A DNA stretch of 64,000 nucleotides from CALDOK01 sp964481655 (GTDB lineage: Bacteria > Myxococcota_A > UBA796 > JAFGLY01), in assembly GCA_964481655.1 (NCBI GenBank), contig CAYZVO010000013.1, positions 8,635 through 72,634 on the forward strand, read 5' to 3'. Shown here one piece after another: positions 7,971 to 16,068 of the stretch (positions within the stretch are counted from its first letter, which is position 1; each line of letters opens with the position of its first letter). The notes beneath the pieces are model-generated. The model was not told the origin of the DNA, did not search any database, and saw only the letters and a list, made by a program, of their open reading frames with translations. The position numbers were made by a program, and so were the translations under genes.

Positions 7971-10631
7971 CTACAGGGACTCGAAGCGGCCCTGGAAGAA
8001 GCGCAGGCGGCTGGGCTCGTAGACCATCTTCAGGCCCTTGATCTCGTCGCGCTTGGCGTAGACGCGGGCGATGCCGGCGGCCACGGCGCGCATGTGATCG
8101 TTCGAGTAGGCGCGGCGCGGGATGGTCAGGCGCACCAGTTCGAGGGCCGGGCGGTAGTTCTCGCCGGTCTCGGGGTTGCGGCCCTTGGACACGTTTCCGC
8201 GCTCCATGGCGCGCACGCCGGTCTCCACGAAGATCTCGGCCGCCAGGCGCTGGGCCGGGTACTCGTCCTGGTCGATGTGGGGCAGGAAGGCCTTGGCGTC
8301 GAGGAAGATGGCGTGGGAGCCCGAGGGCTTGACCACGGGCACGCCGGCTTCCTGCAGCAGCTCACCGAGCAGGGCGGTGGCTTCGACGCGGGAGAAGATG
8401 TAGGCGTCGTCCAGCATCTCCTCGATGCCCTGGGCGATGGCGGCCAGGTCGCAGGCGGGCAGGCCACCGTCGGTGACGTTGCCTTCGTAGACGCGCAGCA
8501 TCTCGTCGGCCTGGGCCTTCCACAGGGCGTTGTCCTTGAACGCCAGGATGCCGCCCATGTTGACGATGAAGTCCTTCTTGCCGGAGATGGTGCAGCCGTC
8601 GCCGTAGGACATCATCTCGCGCAGCACCTCGCGCGCCGGCACGCCCTGGTACTTGGGGTCGTGCTTGGCGATCATGCAGGCGTTCTCCATGCAGCGGGTG
8701 CTGTCGAAGAACACCGGGATGCCGCGCTCGGAGCAGTAGGCGTAGACGTCCTTCATGTTCTCCATGGAGGCGGGCTGGCCACCGGCCAGGTTCACGCTGT
8801 GCTCGAAGCTGATGTAGGCGACCTTGTCCGCGCCGTGCTCATCGACGATGGCCGCGATCTTGGACACGTCGATGTTGCCCTTCCAGCGGAAGTCGTCTTC
8901 CGGCTGGTGGGCCTCGTCCACGATGACGTCGGCGAAGATGCCACCGGCCATCTCCTGGTGGAGCTTGGTGGTGGTGAAGTACATGTTGCCCGGGACCCAC
9001 TGCCCTTCCTCGATGTGGTTCTGGGAGAGGATGTGCTCCGCCGCGCGGCCCTGGTGGGTGGGGATGATGTGCTCGTAGCCGAAGGCGTCCTGGAGCAGTT
9101 CCACCAGGTAGTGGTACTCGTCGGTGGCGGTGGCGGAGGGGTTGGCCCGCACGAAGTCGGCCCACTGGTCGGTGGACATCGCGGCGGTGCCGGAGTCGGT
9201 CAGGAAGTCGATGCCGATGTCGGCCGAGCGCAGCAGGAAGGTGTTGTAGCCGGCCTCTTCGACGGACCTGCGCCGGGCCTCGGGGGACAGCTCGCCCACG
9301 TACTCGATGACCGAGATGACGTAGGGGAAGCCGGTGTAGTCCCACTCTTCCAGCTCGGGGAAGATCCAGCGGTAGCGCATCTCGTCGCGCCAGGAGCCCA
9401 CGTTCAGGGTGGCCAGGCCGCGGATCTGCTGCCGCTGCTCCCACAGGCCGATGATGGCGTCGGCGATCTGCTCGAGCTGCTCGTTGGTCATGGCCAGGCG
9501 CGGGATCTGGACCGGGACCAGCATGTCGCGGCCCACGCGGCCGGCGGCCACGGCGCGGATGCCCGAGCACAGGTAGAGCGCGGCGCTGAAGGTGTCCTGC
9601 TGGTTCTCGGACAGGTGGGGCAGGAAGGCGTCGGCCTTGATGTAGGCGCCGTCGCAGCCCGGCACGAAGGGCACGCCCGCTTCGCGCAGCAGGGCGTGGA
9701 AGCTGTGGGCCTGGTGCAGGATCCAGTCGGCCTGGCTCTGGCCGGGCATCTCCTGCAGGCCGATGGCGAAGGCCTCCATGGTGCGGCCGGTCATGCCGCC
9801 GTAGGTGTGCAGGCCCTCGAAGACCACCACCTCGTTCATGAACTTCTCGTAGTCGCCGGCGTCGTTGGTGGCGAGCAGGCCGCCGATCTGGCAGCGGGCG
9901 TCCTGGGCGGCGTCCACCGCCAGCACGTCGGCGAGGGCGCAGAGGTCGCCGATGATGGCGCTCAGGGCGCGGCCGGCCTGGCCCTCTTCCTTGTGCTGGA
10001 TGGCCCAGGCGTTCTCGACGATGCGGGAGCCGTCGAGCACCAGGCGCACGCCGTGCTTCTGGGTGAGCGCACGGACGGCGGTGAGGCCGGCGAGGCTGAT
10101 GGGGTGGCAGCCGTCGGCGAAAGCCTCGACCCACACCAGGGCGGTGCCGGCCTCGAGCAGGGCCTCGAGGGCGGTGGTGTCGATGTCACCGCAGAAGAAG
10201 CCGGGGTCCACCGCGCGGACGTTGACGCCCCGGACCTGGCGGGGCTCGAGCACATCGCTGATGTTCACGCCGTTGGTGGGCACGGTGGAGCCACCGGGCA
10301 CCATGGTGGCCACGATCAGCTTGGTGGAGCCGAGCAGGTTGTGGGTGGGGCAGAGGTAGCTCTTGCCGAACAGCTCACCCACCGCGTCCTTCAAGGTCTC
10401 GAAGTTGCGCGCGCCGGCGTAGGCTTCGTCGCCGATGAACAGGCCCGCGACCTGCTCCTGGGACATGGCGCCCATGCCCGTGGCGGCCATGTCGAAGGTG
10501 ACCTGGCTCGGGGTGAGGTGGAAGACGTTGAAGCGGGCGTTCTGGAGGTGGCGCTTGCGCTCCTCGAGGCCGGGAAACGCGACGTTCCGGACAGTCTTGA
10601 ACTTGTGCGGCTCGTGGACGGGGACACTCAT
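7971..10631 (-). CDS. Fused double beta-eliminating lyase, tyrosine phenol-lyase-like
   Basis: 886 residues, about twice the length of tyrosine phenol-lyase or tryptophanase, made of two homologous halves (about 1-415 and 416-886). The C-half is very close to tyrosine phenol-lyase: PTHQGR (PLP phosphate), FTTT (551-555), NLAGGQP, DSTR, the PLP Schiff-base lysine in SGKKD (K686), MERG (R811) and RLTIPRR (R834). The N-half has lost all of these (Lys position is Q243; QGR is NLL) but keeps GDEAY (Y71) and TYGG (Y277), segments which in the C-half are changed to Ala500 and Asp721. In the homodimeric enzyme those tyrosines come from the neighbouring subunit, so the fusion seems to be a covalent pseudo-dimer with one active site. 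Likely reaction: PLP-dependent beta-elimination of an aromatic amino acid. Single gene, ribosome site AGGAAG. Confidence 0.85.
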   Translation of the reverse strand: MSVPVHEPHKFKTVRNVAFPGLEERKRHLQNARFNVFHLTPSQVTFDMAATGMGAMSQEQVAGLFIGDEAYAGARNFETLKDAVGELFGKSYLCPTHNLLGSTKLIVATMVPGGSTVPTNGVNISDVLEPRQVRGVNVRAVDPGFFCGDIDTTALEALLEAGTALVWVEAFADGCHPISLAGLTAVRALTQKHGVRLVLDGSRIVENAWAIQHKEEGQAGRALSAIIGDLCALADVLAVDAAQDARCQIGGLLATNDAGDYEKFMNEVVVFEGLHTYGGMTGRTMEAFAIGLQEMPGQSQADWILHQAHSFHALLREAGVPFVPGCDGAYIKADAFLPHLSENQQDTFSAALYLCSGIRAVAAGRVGRDMLVPVQIPRLAMTNEQLEQIADAIIGLWEQRQQIRGLATLNVGSWRDEMRYRWIFPELEEWDYTGFPYVISVIEYVGELSPEARRRSVEEAGYNTFLLRSADIGIDFLTDSGTAAMSTDQWADFVRANPSATATDEYHYLVELLQDAFGYEHIIPTHQGRAAEHILSQNHIEEGQWVPGNMYFTTTKLHQEMAGGIFADVIVDEAHQPEDDFRWKGNIDVSKIAAIVDEHGADKVAYISFEHSVNLAGGQPASMENMKDVYAYCSERGIPVFFDSTRCMENACMIAKHDPKYQGVPAREVLREMMSYGDGCTISGKKDFIVNMGGILAFKDNALWKAQADEMLRVYEGNVTDGGLPACDLAAIAQGIEEMLDDAYIFSRVEATALLGELLQEAGVPVVKPSGSHAIFLDAKAFLPHIDQDEYPAQRLAAEIFVETGVRAMERGNVSKGRNPETGENYRPALELVRLTIPRRAYSNDHMRAVAAGIARVYAKRDEIKGLKMVYEPSRLRFFQGRFESL

Positions 10632-10740
10632 GGGGTCTTCCTGCGGATTATGGAGTTAGAAAGCGCGATCATGGAAATAGCGCCGGACGCGGAGGCGGCC
10701 CAACGTAACCTGTTGCCGCCTGCGCGGGACGTGCGCGGGA

Positions 10741-10881
10741 TCAGCCCACGCCGTCCCCGTGGAGCGCCTCACAGAGGGTGTCCCGGGCGTCCTGGAGCCA
10801 GCCGGAGGAGACGGGTTCACCGTCCACCCGTCCCGCTGGTACCCACGACGGCGAGCAGGGGATGAGGATCGGGGTGCGCAT
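10741..10881 (-). CDS. Possible 46-residue protein
   Basis: A short open frame in the divergent gap between the lyase and the ATP-grasp gene, reading MRTPILIPCSPSWVPAGR and ending LCEALHGDGVG. The composition is balanced, unlike the Arg/Pro-rich frames around it, and an in-frame stop lies 24 bases upstream of the ATG. No convincing ribosome site is seen, and it would sit inside the likely promoter region of its neighbours. Treat as tentative; chance is quite possible at this GC content. Confidence 0.25.
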   Translation of the reverse strand: MRTPILIPCSPSWVPAGRVDGEPVSSGWLQDARDTLCEALHGDGVG

Positions 10882-10947
10882 GCGGGGGGCTCGGTCGAGA
10901 TATCAGGGGTCGCGTACCGACTCATCCATCCGGTCGCGAGGTCATCC

Positions 10948-11943
10948 ATGCTGTCCGAGCCCCAACGCTGGATCGGCGTCCTCGTGCGCTCCCGCGGTGC
11001 CGGGGCGCGCCAGGCTCCAGCGCTCCGTCCCGTGGGCCGCGCGGCCCTGAAGCTGCGGGAGGAGGGCGTCGGGGTCGTCTTCGGCGATGAGCTGGTGGAC
11101 GGGCTGATGAGCGGCTGGGCCGCGGAGCCGGGGCGCTGGATTTCCGTGCGCCAGGTCCCGGTGGTGGCCCTGCACGACCGCTTCGCCTCCCAGACCTACC
11201 CGGAAGCCTACCGCGCCATCCTCGACGGCATGGCCGGGCTCCCCATGGGCAACCCTCTCGCGCTGACCATGCTGTGCCGGGACAAGATCGAGAGCCAGCG
11301 GGTGCTCGAGGCTGCGAGCCTGTCCATGCCCAGCGTGGAGCCCGATCCCGCCCGCTTCGAGGACACCCTCGCGGGCTGGGGGGCGGGCTACCTCAAGCCC
11401 CGCTTCGGGGCCCTGGGGCGCGGCGTGCGCCGGGTGCTGCCCGGCGACCCACTGCCCGCAGAAGGGGAGGGGGCTGTGCTGGGGGTGGTCGAGCCCCTCT
11501 TCCTGCAGCGGGCCGTGGCGCCCCCCGCGGGCTGGGCTGGCTGGAGCCTGCGGGTCCTGGTGCAGCGCCGCGTGGGCGGCGGCTGGACCGTGGCCTCCCG
11601 GGTGCTGCGTCGCAGCCGCGAGGATCCCGTGGTCAACGTGGCCCGGGGCGCCGAGGTCGGCCCCGCCGAGCGGGTGCTGGAGCCGGCGCGGGTGCGGGCG
11701 CTCGACGCCCTCTGCCTGCAGGTGGCGGACATCCTCGCGTCGCAGCCCTGGGGCCGCCTTGCGGTGGAGCTCGGCGTGGACGCGGTGGTGGACGAACGCG
11801 GTGACTTCCACCTCATCGAGGTCAACTCCCGCCCCCGCGGGCGCCTCGAGGCCATGGCCGAGCAGGATCCTGCGCGCTGGGCCGACGCCCACGTCGAGGC
11901 CTGCGCCAGGCCCCTGCGCTACCTGGCGCGGCTGGAGGGCTAG
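10948..11943 (+). CDS. ATP-grasp family protein (YheC/YheD-like)
   Basis: 331 residues from the ATG at 10948 (CGAGG before it). Longer readings add an Arg/Gly-rich leader without coding character. The fold pattern is IGVLVR at the N-terminus, then LTMLCRDKIESQRVLEAA, GAGYLKPRFGALGRGVRRV (ATP-binding lysine loop), and at the end LAVELGVDAVVDERGDFHLIEVNSRP, where the Glu and Asn bind Mg-ATP. This resembles the YheC/YheD branch of ATP-grasp ligases, whose substrates are unknown. First gene of a close forward run of four; the next starts three bases after its stop, so they are probably one transcript. Cytoplasmic. Confidence 0.75.
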   Translation: MLSEPQRWIGVLVRSRGAGARQAPALRPVGRAALKLREEGVGVVFGDELVDGLMSGWAAEPGRWISVRQVPVVALHDRFASQTYPEAYRAILDGMAGLPMGNPLALTMLCRDKIESQRVLEAASLSMPSVEPDPARFEDTLAGWGAGYLKPRFGALGRGVRRVLPGDPLPAEGEGAVLGVVEPLFLQRAVAPPAGWAGWSLRVLVQRRVGGGWTVASRVLRRSREDPVVNVARGAEVGPAERVLEPARVRALDALCLQVADILASQPWGRLAVELGVDAVVDERGDFHLIEVNSRPRGRLEAMAEQDPARWADAHVEACARPLRYLARLEG

Positions 11944-11946
11944 GTC

Positions 11947-13464
11947 GTGCGCTCCTGGCTCCCGGTCATCGCGCTGCTGGCGGGCTGCGCCCAGGAGCCT
12001 GCCGGGTCGCAGGACCAGCCCGACATCCTGGTCATCCTGGTGCCCGGCCTGCGCGCGGACGCGCCCGGTGTGCCCGGGGCCGAGGCGGCCTTCCTGGAGG
12101 CCTTCGGCGATCGGCCCATGCGGCGCTTCACCGCGGCCTACGCCCAGTCGGTCTCCGAGTGGGTCAGCACGGGCTCCTTGCTCACGGGGCGCTATCCCGG
12201 GTCCATCCCCCTGTGTGGGAGGGTGAGCGCGGCGGCCGGAGACGGCCAGCCCTGGTGCACCGAGCTTCCCGCCGAGCTCCCCACCCTGCCCCGCGTGGCC
12301 GGTCTGTACGGCTACCGCAGCGCGATGATGACCATGGGGAACGTGGTCGTTCCGGGGGCCAACGCGGGCTTCCGTGCGGTCCATGTGGCCCCGGCCGTGG
12401 ACGGGCGCACGGACGTCGAGCACCTGATCGAGCTGCTCGACGCGCACACGGGTGCGCCGGAGCCGCTCATGGCCATGGTGGTGTCGCCCGATCTCGACGT
12501 GCAGGGCCGTCCCGATCTGCGCGGGTCCATCGGCCTGCCGGCGGAGCCCAGCGCCTGTGAACAGCGCGTCCAGCAGGCCGGCCGTCCGCGCCTGGACGGT
12601 CGCGCTGGCACCCGCGATGCCACCTCCCCCCTGGAGCCGGCGGCGGTGACTGCGTCCTCGCCCTCCCTCGAGCCCCGCTGCACCCTGGACACCTGGGATC
12701 CGGCGGCGGACGGCATGCCGGGGGAGGCCGTACCCGCATACCCCTGGGGCACTCTGGACCGGGACCGGGTGGTCGCGGTCTACACCGCCGAGGCCGCCAG
12801 GCTCGGGCAGGATCTCGCCCGGGCGATCGACAGCCTCGAACACCAGCCCTGGGTGATCATCACCTCGCCCCACGGCCTCGACCTCGGTGAGGTCTCCGGC
12901 TCTCTGCCGGCCCCGAAGGCCTTCGCCACCCACCGGCTGTTGCTGGACCGCACCCTGCGAGTACCGCTGGTGATCATCGGGCCGGACGTCACCGCGTCCA
13001 GTGACCTGGGCCAGCCCGTGGAGCTGGTGGACCTGATGCCCACCCTCGCCAGCCTGGCGGGGGCGGTACCGCCGGCGGGGCTGCCGGGGCAGGACCTGCT
13101 GGCCCCCGACTTCGCGCCGGATCCCAGCGCCACAGCCTACGCCGAGTTCGGCGACATGCTCTGGCTGCGCCAGGGCCCCTGGGCGCTGACCCTGCGGACC
13201 CTGAACCACCAGGCCACCGCCCTGGACCCGGCCCTCACCGAGGCGGCGGCGCGGCCCGTGGATGACCCCGTCTTCCACCTGCACAGGGTCGACCGTGACC
13301 CGCTCCAGGAGACGGGCCTGAAGACCGAACAGCCCGCCCTCGCCGAGCAGCTCCGCACGCTGATGCACGCCACACGCAGCGGCCCGGCCGCTCCGCCGGA
13401 AGACCTTGCCGGCTCCGAGCGTTTGTTGGAGCTGCGGCTGCAGGGGAGTGAGGGTTACTGGTAG
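11947..13464 (+). CDS. Degenerate sulfatase / alkaline phosphatase-fold lipoprotein
   Basis: 505 residues from a GTG start three bases after the previous stop. The lipoprotein signal ends LLAGC (Cys14). The sulfatase fold is clear: DILVILVPGLRAD at the start, SLLTGRYPG near 75-80, HGLDLGE in the middle, VPLVIIGPDV and VELVDLMPTLASLAG at the end. The catalytic residues are not. The first metal Asp is Pro (VPGLR instead of VDTLR), the nucleophile position before SLLTG is not Cys, Ser or Thr in register, and the second metal Asp is Pro (SPHG instead of SDHG). I expect a binding or scaffold role on the membrane, not hydrolysis. The neighbours are an ATP-grasp protein and two CAP-type lipoproteins. 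Confidence 0.7.
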   Translation: MRSWLPVIALLAGCAQEPAGSQDQPDILVILVPGLRADAPGVPGAEAAFLEAFGDRPMRRFTAAYAQSVSEWVSTGSLLTGRYPGSIPLCGRVSAAAGDGQPWCTELPAELPTLPRVAGLYGYRSAMMTMGNVVVPGANAGFRAVHVAPAVDGRTDVEHLIELLDAHTGAPEPLMAMVVSPDLDVQGRPDLRGSIGLPAEPSACEQRVQQAGRPRLDGRAGTRDATSPLEPAAVTASSPSLEPRCTLDTWDPAADGMPGEAVPAYPWGTLDRDRVVAVYTAEAARLGQDLARAIDSLEHQPWVIITSPHGLDLGEVSGSLPAPKAFATHRLLLDRTLRVPLVIIGPDVTASSDLGQPVELVDLMPTLASLAGAVPPAGLPGQDLLAPDFAPDPSATAYAEFGDMLWLRQGPWALTLRTLNHQATALDPALTEAAARPVDDPVFHLHRVDRDPLQETGLKTEQPALAEQLRTLMHATRSGPAAPPEDLAGSERLLELRLQGSEGYW

Positions 13465-13493
13465 CCCCGCCCGCGCGGCCCCTGGAGAACCCC

Positions 13494-14594
13494 ATGCGCT
13501 CCGTCCTTCCCCTGATCCTGCTGGTCGCCTGCGGCGGCGCCAAGGACCCCAGCCCCGGCAAGCTGCAGTCCCTCGGCGAAGCCACCCCGCGCCTGCCGGC
13601 GCCGGAAGCGCGGGTCTACGCCACCCACGTCACCACCCCCGGTGATCCCCTGGTGGCGACGGTGGTCGGTGAGCTGGCCTGGGAAGAGTCCCTCTCCGGC
13701 GCCGCGGGTGCGCTGGGGGTGTCGGTGGCCGGCGGCCATCCCCCGGACGCCTGGGCCGTTCGCTGGGCCGCCCTGCGCGCCGGATATCCCCACCCCGTCG
13801 AGGAGCTCGCCTTCGTGCAGGTCCAGGAAGGCGCCGTCGGCCAGCAGGTCCTGGCCATCCTGGAGCGGGAAGCCCGGATCGGCGACCACGTCGGCCTGGT
13901 CCGGGCCCGCAGCGGCCAGGGCGATGTCTGGGTGGGCGTCATCGGTCGGCCACGCCTGCAGCTCGAGCCGGTGCCCCGCTCCATCCCCGTGGGGGGGGAG
14001 CTGGCCCTGACCGTGGTCTCCCCAGACCCGCAGCTGCAGCTGTCCATCGTCTCCCCCAGCGGCTTCCTCGAGCGGGGCGAGCTGGTCCCCGGCCTGCGCC
14101 ACGTGCTGGACGAGCCCGGGGAGTGGTGGGTCCAGCTCGACGATCGCCACGGTGTGGCCGCGGCGTTCCCGGTGACCGCCGGGGCGCTGCCCGAGGCGAC
14201 CCCGCCGCTGGTGGAGGTCTCCCTCCCGGCGAGCGACGCGGATCAGCTCGAGCTCATCGCGTGGGAGCTGCTGGACGAGGTCCGCGCCCACTACGAGCGC
14301 GCGCCCTGCGAGGGCGACCCCATCCTGGGCCCGGTGGCCGACGCCCACCTGGACGATCTGGTGGGCCACGACGGTCCGCGCTCCGGCGCCTTCGCCGGGG
14401 AGCCGGGCAGCTGCCGGGCGAGCATGTCCTGCGGCATCGCCCCCGGCAGCGGCGTGGAGGCCTGCTTCCAGCAGTGGCTCGTCGAGCCCGCCTCCCGCGC
14501 CGCGCTGGTGGACCCCCGCTGCACCGTGGCCGGACTCTCCACCCAGTCCAGCGGAGACCAGCTCTGGGTGCAGCTCGAGCTGGGGCAGGAGTGA
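13494..14594 (+). CDS. Lipoprotein with degenerate CAP-like domain
   Basis: 366 residues with lipobox LLVAC (Cys13). The middle is beta-rich (PRSIPVGGELALTVVSPDPQLQLSIVSPSG). The C-terminal 120 residues follow the outline of a CAP/SCP domain: LLDEVRAHYER, ADAHLDDLV, then QWLVEPASRAALVDPRCTVAGL and QLWVQLEL. They lack the usual His and Glu ligands of active-type CAP proteins. The next gene is a clearer CAP protein with the same layout, so this looks like a diverged duplicate. Its stop overlaps that gene's ATG, indicating translational coupling. Outer surface or periplasmic face, role unknown. Confidence 0.55.
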   Translation: MRSVLPLILLVACGGAKDPSPGKLQSLGEATPRLPAPEARVYATHVTTPGDPLVATVVGELAWEESLSGAAGALGVSVAGGHPPDAWAVRWAALRAGYPHPVEELAFVQVQEGAVGQQVLAILEREARIGDHVGLVRARSGQGDVWVGVIGRPRLQLEPVPRSIPVGGELALTVVSPDPQLQLSIVSPSGFLERGELVPGLRHVLDEPGEWWVQLDDRHGVAAAFPVTAGALPEATPPLVEVSLPASDADQLELIAWELLDEVRAHYERAPCEGDPILGPVADAHLDDLVGHDGPRSGAFAGEPGSCRASMSCGIAPGSGVEACFQQWLVEPASRAALVDPRCTVAGLSTQSSGDQLWVQLELGQE

Positions 14595-15787
14595 TGCGCC
14601 GACGCCTCGCCCTCGGTGCCTCCCTGGCGCTCGTCCTCGCCGGCTGTCACCACGTCGGCCCCGACGGCCCGGAGCCTCGGCCACCCCAGGTGCGCTACCG
14701 CTACGGGGAGCCCAGTGATGCCGCTGGGCGCTGGCTGGTGGATCGACTGCCGGACTCCCGCTGGGACCCCGCCCTGCTGGCGGCCGCGCGGGAGCTCAGC
14801 GGGGCAGCGCGGGATCCCTCCGCCCGCCTCACCCCCGAGGCCACCCAGCTGGCCACCGCCCGGGCGGGCTTCCCCGGCGACGCCCGCTTCGCCAGGCTCT
14901 ACAACGGCGGCGCGTTCCCCGACGAGCTGCTGGCGGACGCCCGCGCGGCCCAGGGCGCGGCCCCCGAGCTGGACGTGGCCCTGGCCAGCCGCCGCTTCGC
15001 CGATGGCACCGTGCTGTGGGTGCTCGGCGTGGCCCCCCATTGGGGCGATCTGGTCCCCTTCGAGCGGGACCTCGGGCTCGATGACCCGGTCGCCATCGAG
15101 GTGGATGTCCCTGGGTCACGGGAGCTGCAGCTGTTCGTGGCTCCCCCGGCCGGCCCGGTGGAGGTGCTCACCATGAGCAGCGAGGTGGCCCGCTGGGTGG
15201 ACCTCTTCCACGTACCTGGCCCCTACCTGATCGAGGTCGTGGACATCGGTGAGGACCGCAGCCGGGTGGTCTTCGACATGGTCGTCTATGTGGAGCAGGA
15301 CCCCCCGCCCATGGAGCCGCTGCCGGTGGGGATCGAGACCCAGGACCCGGTGGTCGCCACGGCCTGGCTGTACACCGCCCTCAACGAGCGCCGGCGGGAC
15401 GCCGGGCTCCCCCCGCTGCAGCCCTTCGAGCCCTTCGAGCCCCTGGCCCGCGAGCACGCGGCCCTGATGGCCACCAGCGGTGTGCTGGGCCACGTCATCC
15501 CCGGGGTGGCCCCCGGCGTCGGGGCCCGGGCCTGGGACACCTTCCATCCCCGCGCCGAGCACTACGAGAACCTGGCGGCGGCCTTCTCGGCCGAGGAAGC
15601 CCATCAGCTGGTGTGGTCCTCCCCTGGCCACCGGCGCAACATGCTCTGCGAGCACTGCACCCACGCCGCCATCGGCGTCGCCCTCGAGCCGGTCACCGGC
15701 GGGCCCGCGCGCCTCTGGGTGGCCTGGGAGATCCTGGCCTTCCCGTCGGGGACGCCCCAGCCCTTGCCGGAGCACAAACATCGGTAG
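14594..15787 (+). CDS. CAP-domain (SCP/PR-1 family) lipoprotein
   Basis: 397 residues; the ATG overlaps the previous stop (TGATG). Lipobox VLAGC (Cys18). Residues about 20-240 are a poorly conserved beta-rich region like that of its neighbour. From about 255 the CAP domain is plain: LYTALNERRRDAGLPPLQPF, ALAREHAALMATSGVLGHV, HYENLAAAF, and LVWSSPGHRRNMLCEHCTHAAIGVA, with the His and Glu residues that line the CAP cavity. A repeated FEPFEP is seen near 275. Bacterial CAP lipoproteins are secreted and may bind lipids or peptidoglycan. Last gene of the four-gene forward run. Confidence 0.75.
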   Translation: MRRRLALGASLALVLAGCHHVGPDGPEPRPPQVRYRYGEPSDAAGRWLVDRLPDSRWDPALLAAARELSGAARDPSARLTPEATQLATARAGFPGDARFARLYNGGAFPDELLADARAAQGAAPELDVALASRRFADGTVLWVLGVAPHWGDLVPFERDLGLDDPVAIEVDVPGSRELQLFVAPPAGPVEVLTMSSEVARWVDLFHVPGPYLIEVVDIGEDRSRVVFDMVVYVEQDPPPMEPLPVGIETQDPVVATAWLYTALNERRRDAGLPPLQPFEPFEPLAREHAALMATSGVLGHVIPGVAPGVGARAWDTFHPRAEHYENLAAAFSAEEAHQLVWSSPGHRRNMLCEHCTHAAIGVALEPVTGGPARLWVAWEILAFPSGTPQPLPEHKHR

Positions 15788-15799
15788 CCCGTAGCCAGA

Positions 15800-15848
15800 G
15801 GCTGGAGGCTGGAGGCTGGAGGCTGGAGGCTGGTGGCTGGTGGCTGGT
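15800..15848. repeat. Seven tandem copies of a 7-base repeat
   Basis: Four GGCTGGA units followed by three GGCTGGT units, 12 bases after the CAP gene stop. The remaining 220 bases up to 16068 contain no gene that I can support. Confidence 0.9.
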
Positions 15849-16068
15849 GGCCTGTGTGGGTGGGGCGTTGGCGGGAGGCGAGTTCCGGCCTGCCGGGCGG
15901 GCCGGGCTTCCGCGGCGCGCCCTGGTTGACGCTCGGTGGCGGGGCCGATGATGGTGGCGCTGGAGACACCGCTGCAGCCCTGGCCCTGGCGCGGCCTGCA
16001 CCCGCCAGCGACGTCTGCGTCGGGCCGCCACGCCTTGTTCCTGGGACCCGGAAGTCGGGAGCCGCCTG

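Noticed and set aside
8094..10865. A 923-residue open frame on the plus strand opposite the lyase gene
   Set aside because: Composition is Gly/Val/Ala/His/Glu-rich without domains. It is the complement of a real conserved gene in a GC-rich genome, where the antisense third frame lacks stops.
10656..10949. A 97-residue minus-strand frame between the lyase and ATP-grasp genes
   Set aside because: Pro/Arg/Ser-rich and overlaps the promoter region; a different short frame (10741-10881) has better composition.
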